Below are positions 25,243 to 34,400 of a stretch of DNA of 64,000 nucleotides, piece after piece; position 1 is the stretch's first letter; each line of letters opens with the position of its first letter. The stretch spans positions 1 through 64,000 of the forward strand of contig CAJCHZ010000078.1 of the NCBI GenBank assembly GCA_903970165.1, written 5' to 3'. The stretch comes from Betaproteobacteria bacterium (GTDB lineage Bacteria; Acidobacteriota; Terriglobia; Acidiferrales; UBA7541). A program made the position numbers and the translations under genes. The notes under the pieces were generated by a model. It was not told the origin of the DNA and did no database searches. It saw only the letters and a program-made list of their open reading frames with translations.

Positions 25243-27066
25243 ATGCCTGCTTCCAAAATCTCCCGGCGTAATTTTCTTTCTTCCGCATCGCTTGCCGCCG
25301 CCGCGCTCGCGGTCCCCCGCCACGCGCTCTCCGGCTTCTCCCATTCCTATAGCGAGCTCAGGCCGCTCGATGAATTTGATTACTCTGATGTGGCCCTTTC
25401 CAGCGAACTTCACGATCAGCAACTCCACGAAAATATTGCCGTGCTCATGGAATTGAGTGACGACAGCCTGCTCAAGCCGCTGCGCGCCATGTCTGGTCAG
25501 CGCGCCCCCGGCGACGAACTTGGCGGCTGGTATCTGTACGATCCGGACGCCGACGGTCGTGCCGTCAGCGTGGGCTTTGCTCCGGCATGTACGTTTGGAC
25601 AATGGGTTTCCGCTCTGGCGCGCGCGTATGCCATCAACCGCGATGAAAATATTCGCAACAAACTTCTGCGCCTGAACCGCGAATACGCCAAGACCATCAC
25701 CGCCGATTTTTACATCAACAACCGCTTTCCCGCTTACTGCTACGACAAATTTGTTTGCGGCCTGATGGATTCGCACCGCCTGGCGAACGATCCCGACGCG
25801 TTGAGCATTCTCGAACATACGACCGATGTGGCGTTGCCGCATCTCCCTGGAAAAGCCATCGAGCATGGCCGCGTGTGGCGGCCCGGCAAAGACGAATCGT
25901 GGACGTGGGACGAGTCGTATACGATTTCCGAAAATTTGTTTCTGGCTTATAAGCGCGGAGCTGGCGATCGCTACCGCGATCTTGGCAAGCAATATCTCGA
26001 CGACGAATATTACGATCCGCTGGCCGAAGGCCGCAGCAATTTCGCCGGCCGCCACGCCTACAGCCACGTGAATTCGCTGTGCTCCGCGATGCAAGCCTAC
26101 ATGACGCTAGGCAGCGTAAAACATTTGCGCGCGGCCTCGAACGCTTTCGATTTTCTGGACGCGCAAAGTTTTGCCACCGGCGGCTGGGGGCCGAACGAGC
26201 TTCTTCTCGCGCCGGACAGCGACGGCTTGTACAAAAGCCTCACGGACAGCCACGCCAGCTTCGAGACGCCATGCGGCGCTTACGCGCATTTCAAGCTGAC
26301 GCGCTACTTACTCCGAGTTACACACAATGGGCGCTACGGCGACAGCATGGAGCGCGTGATGTACAACACCGTGCTTGGCGCGAAACCGCTGCACACCGAC
26401 GGCCGGACGTTCTACTACTCGGACTACAACTTCCAAGGGCGCAAGGTGTACTCGAACAATCATTGGGCTTGCTGCTCGGGCACTCTGCCGCAAGTCGCGG
26501 CGGATTATCACATCAATTCGTATCTCCGCGATCCGCAGGGCGTGTACGTAAATCTCTATATTCCATCGACGCTGCGTTGGGCGCAAGATGGCGCGGCCGT
26601 TTCGCTTTCACAGGAATCCCTCTATCCTTTCGACAGCCATATTGCATTTCGTGTGACAGCTTCCTCGCCGAAGGAATTTTCTTTGCGCTTCCGCATTCCG
26701 GCGTGGGCGGATGGCGCAACAGTTTCTGTAAACGGAAGGCGCGTGAAGGAGAGGCCGGTTGTCGGATTCGCTGCGGTTCGGCGCGAATGGAAGACGGGGG
26801 ACCGCATTGATCTGGATTTGCCGCTGGCGAAGCGGTTGGAGCCGATCCATCCGAAGCATCCGGAGACGGTCGCGTTGCTTGTGGGACCGCTGGTGTTGTT
26901 CGCGATGGGCGAAACGGCGCCGGCGGTTGCGCGGCGGCAATTGTTGGCAGCAACGAAGTCCGCGAAAAATAGTTGGCGCGTTGAGACCGCTGCTGCGCCA
27001 TTGACGATGTTACCTTTCACTTCCATTTCGGATGAACCATATTCCACGTATCTTGTTGTCGGCTGA
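25243..27066 (+). CDS. Tat-exported beta-L-arabinofuranosidase-like glycoside hydrolase (GH127/DUF1680)
   Basis: The ATG at 25243 gives 607 residues beginning with a twin-arginine signal (SRRNFLSSASLAAAALAVP, RR at 8-9); the open frame continues far upstream but overlaps the kinase gene. The (alpha/alpha)6 barrel is typical of GH127: PGKAIEHGRVWRPGKDES region, AYSHVNSLCSAMQAYM, FETPCGAYAHFKLTRYLL and NHWACCSGTLPQVAADY. In characterised GH127 enzymes a Glu and three Cys bind zinc and a Cys is the nucleophile; the CC pair is present, while the first motif reads ExxC, not ExC, suggesting a subgroup whose sugar specificity may differ. It probably acts on plant arabinose-containing glycans in the periplasm. 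Confidence 0.88.
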   Translation: MPASKISRRNFLSSASLAAAALAVPRHALSGFSHSYSELRPLDEFDYSDVALSSELHDQQLHENIAVLMELSDDSLLKPLRAMSGQRAPGDELGGWYLYDPDADGRAVSVGFAPACTFGQWVSALARAYAINRDENIRNKLLRLNREYAKTITADFYINNRFPAYCYDKFVCGLMDSHRLANDPDALSILEHTTDVALPHLPGKAIEHGRVWRPGKDESWTWDESYTISENLFLAYKRGAGDRYRDLGKQYLDDEYYDPLAEGRSNFAGRHAYSHVNSLCSAMQAYMTLGSVKHLRAASNAFDFLDAQSFATGGWGPNELLLAPDSDGLYKSLTDSHASFETPCGAYAHFKLTRYLLRVTHNGRYGDSMERVMYNTVLGAKPLHTDGRTFYYSDYNFQGRKVYSNNHWACCSGTLPQVAADYHINSYLRDPQGVYVNLYIPSTLRWAQDGAAVSLSQESLYPFDSHIAFRVTASSPKEFSLRFRIPAWADGATVSVNGRRVKERPVVGFAAVRREWKTGDRIDLDLPLAKRLEPIHPKHPETVALLVGPLVLFAMGETAPAVARRQLLAATKSAKNSWRVETAAAPLTMLPFTSISDEPYSTYLVVG

Positions 27067-27136
27067 CCGGTGAAACTGGGGGGAGGCAAGAATGCCTGTC
27101 CTACAACGTAATTTGTTACTTTCGCGCGGCCCGCGA

Positions 27137-29179
27137 CTACATTTTCTCCGGGGCTTCGATTCCTAGGAGGCTTAAGGCTCGCACCAATTGTGATTCGACT
27201 AGTTCTGTGAGCCCCAGAAGGAAGGCACGTTTTTGCGCGTCGGCTTCCGTCAAGATGTGGTGCTTGTGATAGAAATTGTTGAAGGCTTGCGCTAGTTGGA
27301 AGGCGTATTTTGCTACGAAGGCGGGTTCTTGCGCGCCGATGGCTGCGTCAACGGCCAGATCCAGTGAGGATGCCGATAACACAAGCTCCCACAAATCATT
27401 ATTTTCCGCGCCCTCAAGAAATTTGGCTGTTACATCGCCCTTGGTTGTTTTGAAAAGTTCCACTGCCTCGCCTAATGCTGCCTCGGTCACGATGTCCGGG
27501 GGACGTTCTACACCCTTTCTCCAAATTCCGCGCGCACGCACCACAGCGTATTGGCAGTAGGGGCCGGTCTCGCCCTCGAAGCTGAGGGCGTCTTTGAAGT
27601 CGAAAGCGATGATCGCGGTACGCGTAAATTTCAGAAGGAAGAAGCGCAGCGCGCCCACCGCGATGGCATGGGCGGTTTGCTTTTGCTCGTCTTCCGGCAG
27701 TTCGGGGTGGCGCTGCCGCACCTCTGCGATCGTGGCATCTTCCAGCTTGTCGATCAGGTCGTCGGCTTTGACGCCGAAACCTTTGCGGCCGCTCATGTCC
27801 ACAAAAGGACGCTGCGCGTCTTCGGGAGAAAGCTCGTAGCCCATTTCCGCCGCGCACCGCGGAGTTAGCACGACAAATGCGTAGGATAGATGGACGGATT
27901 TGTCGGCAGCTTCCTTGTGGCCGAGGCGGCGAAGTCCTTCCACGACAACGTCCTGGACGTAGGATTGGCGCGCGTCAATGACGTTGTAGACCGCAACCGC
28001 TGGTTCCGCGAAGTGCGGAGCAGCGGGGTCGCTCTTGGAACTTGTAGTGGACCAGACGGTTTCGCCCTGCGGAGCCGTCGGCCACTTGCGGTAATTAAAA
28101 TCCTTGCCGAGCAGCCCGAATTTCCAAAGCTGGTAGGCAATGTCCTTTCCGACATAGGTCACCGTGCCATTCGACCGCACAATGATTTTGTCTTGCGTAT
28201 TCTCCGCGTCTTCTTCCTTCTCGGTGTCCCATGCGCCTTCTGTGCCCTTTGTGTTGGCCCCCCCCTCTTTCCACGGCAGGATCCAGCACCCTGCCATTTT
28301 GCCGGCGGTCGCCAACTGAATCGCGCCAGAGGCTTTGAGCTTCTCGAAAGCAGCGTCCCAAAACTTCAGATGGAGGATCTCGCTCTCGCGCGCGAGCAAT
28401 TCGTAAGAGATGCCCAGCCTGGCCATCGTTTGCAGGTGCAGGCTGACAATCGCATCCGCGACGACTTGCGCCACCTCCGCCTCTTCGCCGCGGTCCTCTT
28501 CAATCGCTTTCAATGTTCGTCCGCGTAGTTCCGCGGCGCGCGCCTTGTCCTGTTCGAAAAATTGTGTGGCTTTCGCGTACAAATCCCAGCAGTGATAATC
28601 AAAATGCGGCTCCATCGCCGCCATCTTCACGCTCACGGGCGTGAGGCGCTCCATATCGAGGAAGCCGATCACCACATCGGCCACTTGCACGCCCGTATTG
28701 TCAATGTAGTTTTGGACTTGTACCGAGTGCCCCGCGTGCCGCAGTACGCGCGCCATCGTGTCGCCCAGAACTGCGTTTCGCACATGCCCGATATGAGCTG
28801 CTTTGTTCGGATTGATGCTCGTGTGCTCGACGACGACTTTTCCTGCGTGCTGCGGCACAGATGTTGCCTTCGCGGACGCTTCGTTTTGTGCGGCTTCCAG
28901 GAACCCAGAGCGGTCGAAATAAAAATTCAAGTAGCCGGCGCCGGCAACTTCAACGCGGGCAATACCTTCGACTTTGCCGAATCCAACGGCAATTTCCTGA
29001 GCGATCTGGCGTGGCGCGCGCTTCAGGCGCTTGGCAAGCTCGAAGCAGACAGGCGACGCCGCTTCGCCCATCTCGATTTTAGGGGGCCGCTCAAGGGTGA
29101 CGTCCATCGTGATGACGTATTGGCCTTGAATGAAACGTGTGAGGGCGTCTCGAAGGCGGTTGATCAGTGTTAGATACAC
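27137..29179 (-). CDS. argS: Arginyl-tRNA synthetase
   Basis: A 680-residue class I synthetase that charges tRNA-Arg. The order is standard: N-terminal Add-1 domain (1-100), HIGH at 129-132 within NPNKAAHIGHVRNAVLGD, the TYVGKDIAYQLWKFGLLGKD block at about 341-360, SGRKGFGVKADDLID near the KMSKS-loop position, and a C-terminal DALR anticodon domain. It is longer than usual because of an Asn/Glu/Asp/Thr-rich insertion at about 306-331 (28187-28264), whose DNA resembles intergenic repeats. The gene converges on the GH127-type gene across 70 bases, and a relic of its 3' end lies at 22160-22240. Start chosen: the first in-frame codon at 29179; an internal start at MDVTLE (residue 25) is also possible. 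Confidence 0.96.
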   Translation of the reverse strand: MYLTLINRLRDALTRFIQGQYVITMDVTLERPPKIEMGEAASPVCFELAKRLKRAPRQIAQEIAVGFGKVEGIARVEVAGAGYLNFYFDRSGFLEAAQNEASAKATSVPQHAGKVVVEHTSINPNKAAHIGHVRNAVLGDTMARVLRHAGHSVQVQNYIDNTGVQVADVVIGFLDMERLTPVSVKMAAMEPHFDYHCWDLYAKATQFFEQDKARAAELRGRTLKAIEEDRGEEAEVAQVVADAIVSLHLQTMARLGISYELLARESEILHLKFWDAAFEKLKASGAIQLATAGKMAGCWILPWKEGGANTKGTEGAWDTEKEEDAENTQDKIIVRSNGTVTYVGKDIAYQLWKFGLLGKDFNYRKWPTAPQGETVWSTTSSKSDPAAPHFAEPAVAVYNVIDARQSYVQDVVVEGLRRLGHKEAADKSVHLSYAFVVLTPRCAAEMGYELSPEDAQRPFVDMSGRKGFGVKADDLIDKLEDATIAEVRQRHPELPEDEQKQTAHAIAVGALRFFLLKFTRTAIIAFDFKDALSFEGETGPYCQYAVVRARGIWRKGVERPPDIVTEAALGEAVELFKTTKGDVTAKFLEGAENNDLWELVLSASSLDLAVDAAIGAQEPAFVAKYAFQLAQAFNNFYHKHHILTEADAQKRAFLLGLTELVESQLVRALSLLGIEAPEKM

Positions 29180-29290
29180 AGTTCCTCAATGGAGAGAGAA
29201 AGCGAGTATACGTGCAGGAGGAGAATGGGGTCAAAAGGTAACCGTTGCAGGCGCCAATGATGGTCCGGCCGAAATTCTGCCGCCAAACCA

Positions 29291-30622
29291 TCAGTGCGTG
29301 TGTACGGAACCCGGCGAACGCACCTCGGCTGCCGACATGTTGGCGTCAAATTTCAGGTTGAAGAAGCCCACCATCATTTCGTCCCAGCTTTGCTGGCCCC
29401 AGATGACGGCTTTCGTGGGGTCCGGATTTTCGGGATTGTTGGGCGAATTGTCAAAATGGGCTGTGCACTCGATTTTCGTGCCGCGAGGCAGGCTGATCGG
29501 TTCAGAGAGGTTGTACCAAAGCTGCCAGTGCCAGTTGTAGACGGGCACGCTGAGAATCGTTTCGGTCTTTCCATCGGGAAAGGTCAGGCGATATTCAAAG
29601 GATTTTCCCCGCGAGTGCATGTGCGGGTGCAGCGCAACGAGCTTGACGTCTTTTTGGACTTCGAACGAAGCGTCCACTTTGTAGTCCGGATCGCCGGGAG
29701 GAATCTTGAAGGTGCCATTGGAAGCGGAAAGAGTCAGCACGCGTTCGGCCGGAGGCGTTTTCGCGAAGACGAGCCCGAGCCTGGTCTGGTCTTTTGTGGC
29801 TTTTCCGTTCGGTGTGTAGTGAACTTCAAAAACAATGTCCGAACCCGCCTTGATGAGCTTGCCTTCGCCGGGCTGAAGTATTTCCGCGGGCTGTCCGGGC
29901 GCGTATCCGACCAGGAAATCGCTGGGCAATGCACTTGTATCAACCTTTTCGTCAGCTCTCGCGGGCGGCGCGATGAAGAAGCCACCAGGCTTCTGATTTT
30001 TGAAGTAATTGGAGCCTGGCTCGCGAAGATACGCAATGATGTGATGTACAACCGCACGATCGGTTGGCCGAACTTCGAGCATCTGCACCCATTTGTCTTC
30101 CTTAAAGCCGGTGGGAACGATGACGTATTGATAGTCAATGACGCCGGAAGCGGGAACGTCAAAGGGCTTGGGAAGTTGCAGGACCAGGTCCGGTGTGGGG
30201 ATGCCCCAGCCTTCAACAAAGTCCTTTTGCGGAGGCGGCATATCGGCGTCCGAGCCTTTTTGCGCTCCGCCATTGACCCAAGCCACGAGTGTGCGAATCT
30301 CTGACGTGGTCAGGGAACGTTCATTCGAGAAGTGGCCGTAGTGCGGGTCGGCAAACCATGGTGGCATGACTTTTTGTGTGACGGCCATTTTCATCATGGC
30401 GGCCCAGGGGCGGGTGTCCTCGTAAGTGAGCATGGAGAAAGGAGCTGCTTCGCCCGGGCGATGGCAGGTCTGGCAGTGCTTTTGCAGGATGGGAGCGACG
30501 TCCTTGGTGAAGGTGGGAGGGGGATTGCCCGGCTCCTGTGTGTGGGCCGGGACGGCGAGAGCAAATGCGGCTGCAAGAATCAGTGCCAAAAAACATTTGG
30601 CAGGACGATAGGGCGCTGACAT
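29291..30622 (-). CDS. Exported cytochrome c/copper monooxygenase-like (PHM-type) protein
   Basis: A 443-residue protein with a Sec signal peptide (1-28). A heme c site CQTCH (50-54) sits in a small cytochrome domain (35-125; DVAPILQKHC, MPPWFADPHYGHF). The rest (about 145-435) resembles the two copper domains of peptidylglycine hydroxylating or dopamine beta-monooxygenases: HH at 193-194, VHYT with His268, HPHMHS at 332-337 and SWDEMMVGFF near the end, consistent with CuH ligands and a CuM His/His/Met set. Such fusions are frequent in Acidobacteria and are often described only as ascorbate-dependent monooxygenase-like. The substrate is unknown. It follows argS by 111 bases on the same strand but probably has its own promoter. 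Confidence 0.82.
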   Translation of the reverse strand: MSAPYRPAKCFLALILAAAFALAVPAHTQEPGNPPPTFTKDVAPILQKHCQTCHRPGEAAPFSMLTYEDTRPWAAMMKMAVTQKVMPPWFADPHYGHFSNERSLTTSEIRTLVAWVNGGAQKGSDADMPPPQKDFVEGWGIPTPDLVLQLPKPFDVPASGVIDYQYVIVPTGFKEDKWVQMLEVRPTDRAVVHHIIAYLREPGSNYFKNQKPGGFFIAPPARADEKVDTSALPSDFLVGYAPGQPAEILQPGEGKLIKAGSDIVFEVHYTPNGKATKDQTRLGLVFAKTPPAERVLTLSASNGTFKIPPGDPDYKVDASFEVQKDVKLVALHPHMHSRGKSFEYRLTFPDGKTETILSVPVYNWHWQLWYNLSEPISLPRGTKIECTAHFDNSPNNPENPDPTKAVIWGQQSWDEMMVGFFNLKFDANMSAAEVRSPGSVHTH

Positions 30623-30818
30623 TACTTATTGAGCCTCCACAGTTGCTGGCAATCTGAATAGCGCTGAGGATATCTCAATTTGCGGAAAATGCGAAGAGTT
30701 GCAGGATACCTGGTTGCGAATTGCTGTGGCTTTTGGCTTGGTGGGAACCGCGAAAGCTTGAGGAAGGCTCCTACACTCCATGTCAGGCCATATCAAATTG
30801 CGCGCAGCGTCTGTTGGT

Positions 30819-30847
30819 TTGACACACCTGTGCTGCGCCGATAGTAT
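30819..30847 (+). promoter_or_regulatory. Sigma-70-type promoter of larC
   Basis: TTGACA (30819-30824), a 17-base spacer and TAGTAT (30842-30847) lie about 50 bases before the larC ATG, with transcription expected near 30854. This is one of the clearest consensus promoters in the window and would drive larC and probably metG onward. Confidence 0.7.
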
Positions 30848-30900
30848 CGAAACATCTCCGTCGGAACTTACAAACAGGCGTTCCCGCGGCGGCGAATTCC

Positions 30901-32076
30901 ATGAAACTTGCTTATTTTGATTGCTTTTCGGGGATTAGCGGTGACATGACGCTTGGCGCCCTGGTGGATGCCGGTTGCCCGGTGGAGTTACTGCGCTCGG
31001 AGTTGGGCGGGCTGGATGTCCCTGGTTGGGAGTTGACCGCGCAGAAGGTTTGGAAGAATGGGATGGCAGCAATCTATGTGACTGTGAAGACGGAAGATGC
31101 GTCGAAGCACAGGTCGCTTTCGGCGATTTTGGAGATTTTGGAGAAATCGAGGTTGGCGGCAGGAGTGCGAGAGCGGGCTGCGGCTATTTTTCGGAACTTG
31201 GGGGATGCGGAGGCGCGGGTTCATGACGTGCCGGTGGAAAAGATTCATTTTCATGAAGTTGGGGCCGTGGACGCGATTGTGGACATTGTGGGGGCGTGCA
31301 TTGGATTTCATGCCCTGGGGATTGAGAAGTTTGCTTGCTCGGCTTTGAATGTGGGAGGCGGGACGGCCAGGATGGCACATGGGGTTTTGCCCGTGCCTGC
31401 GCCCGCCACGGCTCGATTGCTTCAGGGGAAGCCGACGTACTCGAATGGGGTACAGAAAGAGTTGGTAACACCAACGGGCGCGGCCATTGTGGCAACGCTT
31501 TGTGAAAAGTTTGGGCCGCAGCCGGGGATGAGTGTTTCGGCGATTGGGTATGGAGCGGGGACCGCGGATTTGGAAGGGCAGCCGAATGTGGTGCGCATTA
31601 TGGTGGGGGAAGTTGCGGAGAACACGGTTGCGGGATTTGATGAAGAGATTGCCGTTATTGAAGCGAATCTCGACGATATGAACCCGCAAATTTATGGGTA
31701 TTTCTTGGAGAAGGCGCTGGCGGCGGCAGCGTTGGATGTTTATACGGCGCCGGTGCAGATGAAGAAGAACCGGCCGGGTACTTTGTTGACGGTGTTGTGC
31801 AAGCCTGGGGATACGCCGGCGTTGACGGAATTAATTTTTGCGGAGACGACGACGTTTGGAGTGCGCACGTATCGGGCGCAGCGGAGAGTTCTGCCGAGGG
31901 AATGGGTGAATGTAGGGACGGCGTTTGGCGAAGTGCGGATCAAAGTGTCGCGGGTGAATGGGCATATCCGGCACGCTACGCCGGAGTATGAAGACTGCAA
32001 GAAATTGGCGGAAGCGAAGAATGTGCCGCTCCAGGTTGTGATTGCAGAGGCTACGCGCGCTTACGAGAAGCGCTGA
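30901..32076 (+). CDS. larC: Nickel-pincer cofactor biosynthesis protein LarC (nickel insertase)
   Basis: A 391-residue LarC (DUF111). It inserts Ni into the pyridinium-3,5-bisthiocarboxylic acid mononucleotide made by LarB and LarE, giving the cofactor of lactate racemase and related enzymes. Markers: MKLAYFDCFSGISGDMTLGA at the N-terminus, IHFHEVGAVDAIVDIVG, NVGGGTARMAHGVLPVPAPA, and the C-terminal domain with IEANLDDMNPQIYGYFLEKA. In Lactobacillus plantarum the two halves are joined by programmed frameshifting; here the gene is a single uninterrupted frame. Only larE is also present in the window (40767-41618); larA and larB are not. Confidence 0.95.
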   Translation: MKLAYFDCFSGISGDMTLGALVDAGCPVELLRSELGGLDVPGWELTAQKVWKNGMAAIYVTVKTEDASKHRSLSAILEILEKSRLAAGVRERAAAIFRNLGDAEARVHDVPVEKIHFHEVGAVDAIVDIVGACIGFHALGIEKFACSALNVGGGTARMAHGVLPVPAPATARLLQGKPTYSNGVQKELVTPTGAAIVATLCEKFGPQPGMSVSAIGYGAGTADLEGQPNVVRIMVGEVAENTVAGFDEEIAVIEANLDDMNPQIYGYFLEKALAAAALDVYTAPVQMKKNRPGTLLTVLCKPGDTPALTELIFAETTTFGVRTYRAQRRVLPREWVNVGTAFGEVRIKVSRVNGHIRHATPEYEDCKKLAEAKNVPLQVVIAEATRAYEKR

Positions 32077-32139
32077 CGGGTTTTTCTTAACACCGAGTGC
32101 ACACAGGACGCGGACAAGCGAAAGAGAGAACGGAGAGAA

Positions 32140-34137
32140 ATGGCTTCTGGGAAACCAAAATATTATTTGACTACGCCGATCTACTACACAAACGGGTTGC
32201 CGCATATTGGGCATACATATTCGACGATCGTCTGCGACACGATTCGGCGCTACAAGCGGATGCGCGGGTTCGATGTAGTGATGACGACGGGGACTGACGA
32301 GCATGGCGTGAATGTGGAACGGTCCGCGAAGGCCGCGGGGATTCCGGAATCGGAGTTTGTGGCGAAGATGGCGGCGCAGTGGAAGGCGCTCTGGGATGAG
32401 TTGGGCGTGCAGGGCGACGAGTTTATTCGTACGACCGATTTGAAGCATGCCCATACCGTGCAATGGCTTTTCAAACTATGCCGCGAGAATGGGTACGTTT
32501 ATCCGGGGCATTACACCGGGCAGTACTGCATTTATGACAATGCCTACGTGGATGTGAAGCCAGGGGAGAATTGCCCGGACTGCGGGCGGCCTACGGAAAC
32601 GGTGACCGAGGAGAATTTTTATTTCAAGTTGTCGGCGTTTCAAAAGCCCTTGCTGGATTTCTACGCCAAGCACCCGGAGTTTATTCAGCCGCAGGCGCGG
32701 CGCAATGAAGTTTTGAGTTTCGTCGAGGGCGGGTTGCGCGATTTAAGCATCACGCGCACTTCGATTCGTTGGGGGATTCCTGTTCCTGGCGAGGAGCCGC
32801 ACGTTTTTTATGTGTGGTTCGATGCATTGACGGCTTATTTGAGCGCGGTGGGCGGGCCGCAGTACGAGAAGTCTGGATATTGGCCGGCGGATTTGCACCT
32901 GGTGGGGAAGGAGATTATCCGGTTTCACGCGGTGTATTGGCCCGCGTTTTTGATGGCCGCGGGATTGCCCGTGCCGAAGCAGATTTGGGCGCACGGCTGG
33001 CTGTTGATGGACAGCGCGAAGATGAGCAAGTCGCTCGGGAACGTGGTGCGGCCGCGTCCCATTGTGAATGTTCTCGGGATGGACGCGCTGCGTTACTACT
33101 TGCTGCGCGAGACGGTCTTTGGGCAGGACGGGAATTTTAGTTATGACGCGCTGGTGACCCGCTACAACAGCGATCTGGCGAACGGGATCGGGAATTTGGC
33201 GAGCCGCACTGCCGCGATGATTGAGAAAAATTGCGGCGGGAAAATTCCGAAAGCAGCCGCGCGCCTGCCGCAGGATGACGAGTTGGCCAAGATTGCGCAG
33301 GCTACGATTGGGGATGTCCTGGAAGAGTACGAGAAGCTTGGATTTTCACGCGGGCTGGAGGCGATCTGGGCATTGATCGCGGCGACAGACCGGTATCTGA
33401 CAAGCGAGCACCCGTGGTCGTTGGGAGAGACGGAGTCCGATCAGCAGCGGCGGACGACGATTCTTTGGACTACTGCGGAGGTCCTACGGATCGTGACCGT
33501 CCTGACGCATCCTGTTTTGCCCGATTGTACGGCCAAGGTATGGGCGCTACTTGGTTTGGCGGGACAGGTTGGCGGCGTGGACTTGGATGGATTGCGGTGG
33601 GGGCAGCTTGCGGCGGGCGGTCAGCTTGGAAAGTCGCAGGCGCTTTTCCCGAGGATTGAAAAAGCAGAAGCGATTGAGAGGATGGAAGCCATGGAAAAAG
33701 AAGCTCAGAACGCACCGTCGCCGGTTGCGGCGACAACACCTGCAGCTGCACCCGCAACGGCCGGCGCGGGAACGGCGGCGGCGGCAGCTGCGCCTGCAGC
33801 AGACACGAAAATTGGGATTGAAGATTTTGCGAGAGTCGAGATGCGCGTTGGGCAGATCAAGACCGCCGAGCGGATTGTTGGCGCGGACAAATTGCTGAAG
33901 CTAACAGTGGATATTGGAACGGAGATTCGGCAAATTTGCGCAGGAATCGCGCAGTTTTATGAGCCGGAGAAATTGATTGGGCGCAAAGTCGCGGTGGTGG
34001 TGAACCTCGCGCCGCGAAAATTGCGGGGCGTGGAGTCAAACGGGATGATTGTGGCGGCGTCGGTGGGGCCCGAGGGCAGACCGGTTTTGGCGGGATTTCC
34101 AGATGAGGATGTGGAGATTGGGGCGAGATTGAAGTAG
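32140..34137 (+). CDS. metG: Methionyl-tRNA synthetase with C-terminal tRNA-binding domain
   Basis: A 665-residue class I synthetase. HIGH is at 22-25 and KMSKS at 294-298; a single zinc-type knuckle appears in PGENCPDCGRP (about 141-151). The alpha-helical anticodon domain spans about 340-520. An Ala/Pro-rich linker (about 528-556) leads to a C-terminal EMAPII/Trbp111-like domain (about 560-665; FARVEMRVGQIKTAERI, GIAQFYEPEKLIGRKVAVVV, SNGMIVAA) that binds tRNA and promotes dimerisation. It starts at ATG with GGAG shortly upstream and lies 63 bases behind larC, likely in one transcript. The 63-base gap holds a sequence resembling the common ACACAGAG-type repeat. Confidence 0.97.
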   Translation: MASGKPKYYLTTPIYYTNGLPHIGHTYSTIVCDTIRRYKRMRGFDVVMTTGTDEHGVNVERSAKAAGIPESEFVAKMAAQWKALWDELGVQGDEFIRTTDLKHAHTVQWLFKLCRENGYVYPGHYTGQYCIYDNAYVDVKPGENCPDCGRPTETVTEENFYFKLSAFQKPLLDFYAKHPEFIQPQARRNEVLSFVEGGLRDLSITRTSIRWGIPVPGEEPHVFYVWFDALTAYLSAVGGPQYEKSGYWPADLHLVGKEIIRFHAVYWPAFLMAAGLPVPKQIWAHGWLLMDSAKMSKSLGNVVRPRPIVNVLGMDALRYYLLRETVFGQDGNFSYDALVTRYNSDLANGIGNLASRTAAMIEKNCGGKIPKAAARLPQDDELAKIAQATIGDVLEEYEKLGFSRGLEAIWALIAATDRYLTSEHPWSLGETESDQQRRTTILWTTAEVLRIVTVLTHPVLPDCTAKVWALLGLAGQVGGVDLDGLRWGQLAAGGQLGKSQALFPRIEKAEAIERMEAMEKEAQNAPSPVAATTPAAAPATAGAGTAAAAAAPAADTKIGIEDFARVEMRVGQIKTAERIVGADKLLKLTVDIGTEIRQICAGIAQFYEPEKLIGRKVAVVVNLAPRKLRGVESNGMIVAASVGPEGRPVLAGFPDEDVEIGARLK

Positions 34138-34145
34138 GGAAGGCG

Positions 34146-34388
34146 ATGGCAACGAAAGCGCGCCTTGACCTGAAGTGCTTTGCAGTGGTCCTATCGATCT
34201 TGGTCGCCTGGCTCGGATACATAGTTTGCGCGCATCTATTTTTTGTGACGATGCCCTCTGGAGGTCGCGAGCGATACCACGGGCCAGAGCTCTTGGTTTG
34301 CTTTGGGTTGGATGTCCTCGCGGCGGTTTGCGTTTATCTTGTCGCCATTTGCATTGCGCGAAGGAGTAGTAATTGTGGAAAGATTTGA
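34146..34388 (+). CDS. Small two-helix membrane protein, unknown
   Basis: An 80-residue open frame, ATG 8 bases after metG, with GGGAAGG shortly upstream. Two hydrophobic segments (about 11-34, LKCFAVVLSILVAWLGYIVC; and 48-70, LLVCFGLDVLAAVCVYLVAI) with a short polar loop indicate a helical hairpin in the inner membrane, with a basic tail (CIARRSS). No family is recognised. It sits between metG and tatD with tight spacing, so it is probably translated as part of that operon. Reality is likely but not certain. Confidence 0.5.
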   Translation: MATKARLDLKCFAVVLSILVAWLGYIVCAHLFFVTMPSGGRERYHGPELLVCFGLDVLAAVCVYLVAICIARRSSNCGKI

Positions 34389-34400
34389 GTTCACCAGTCT

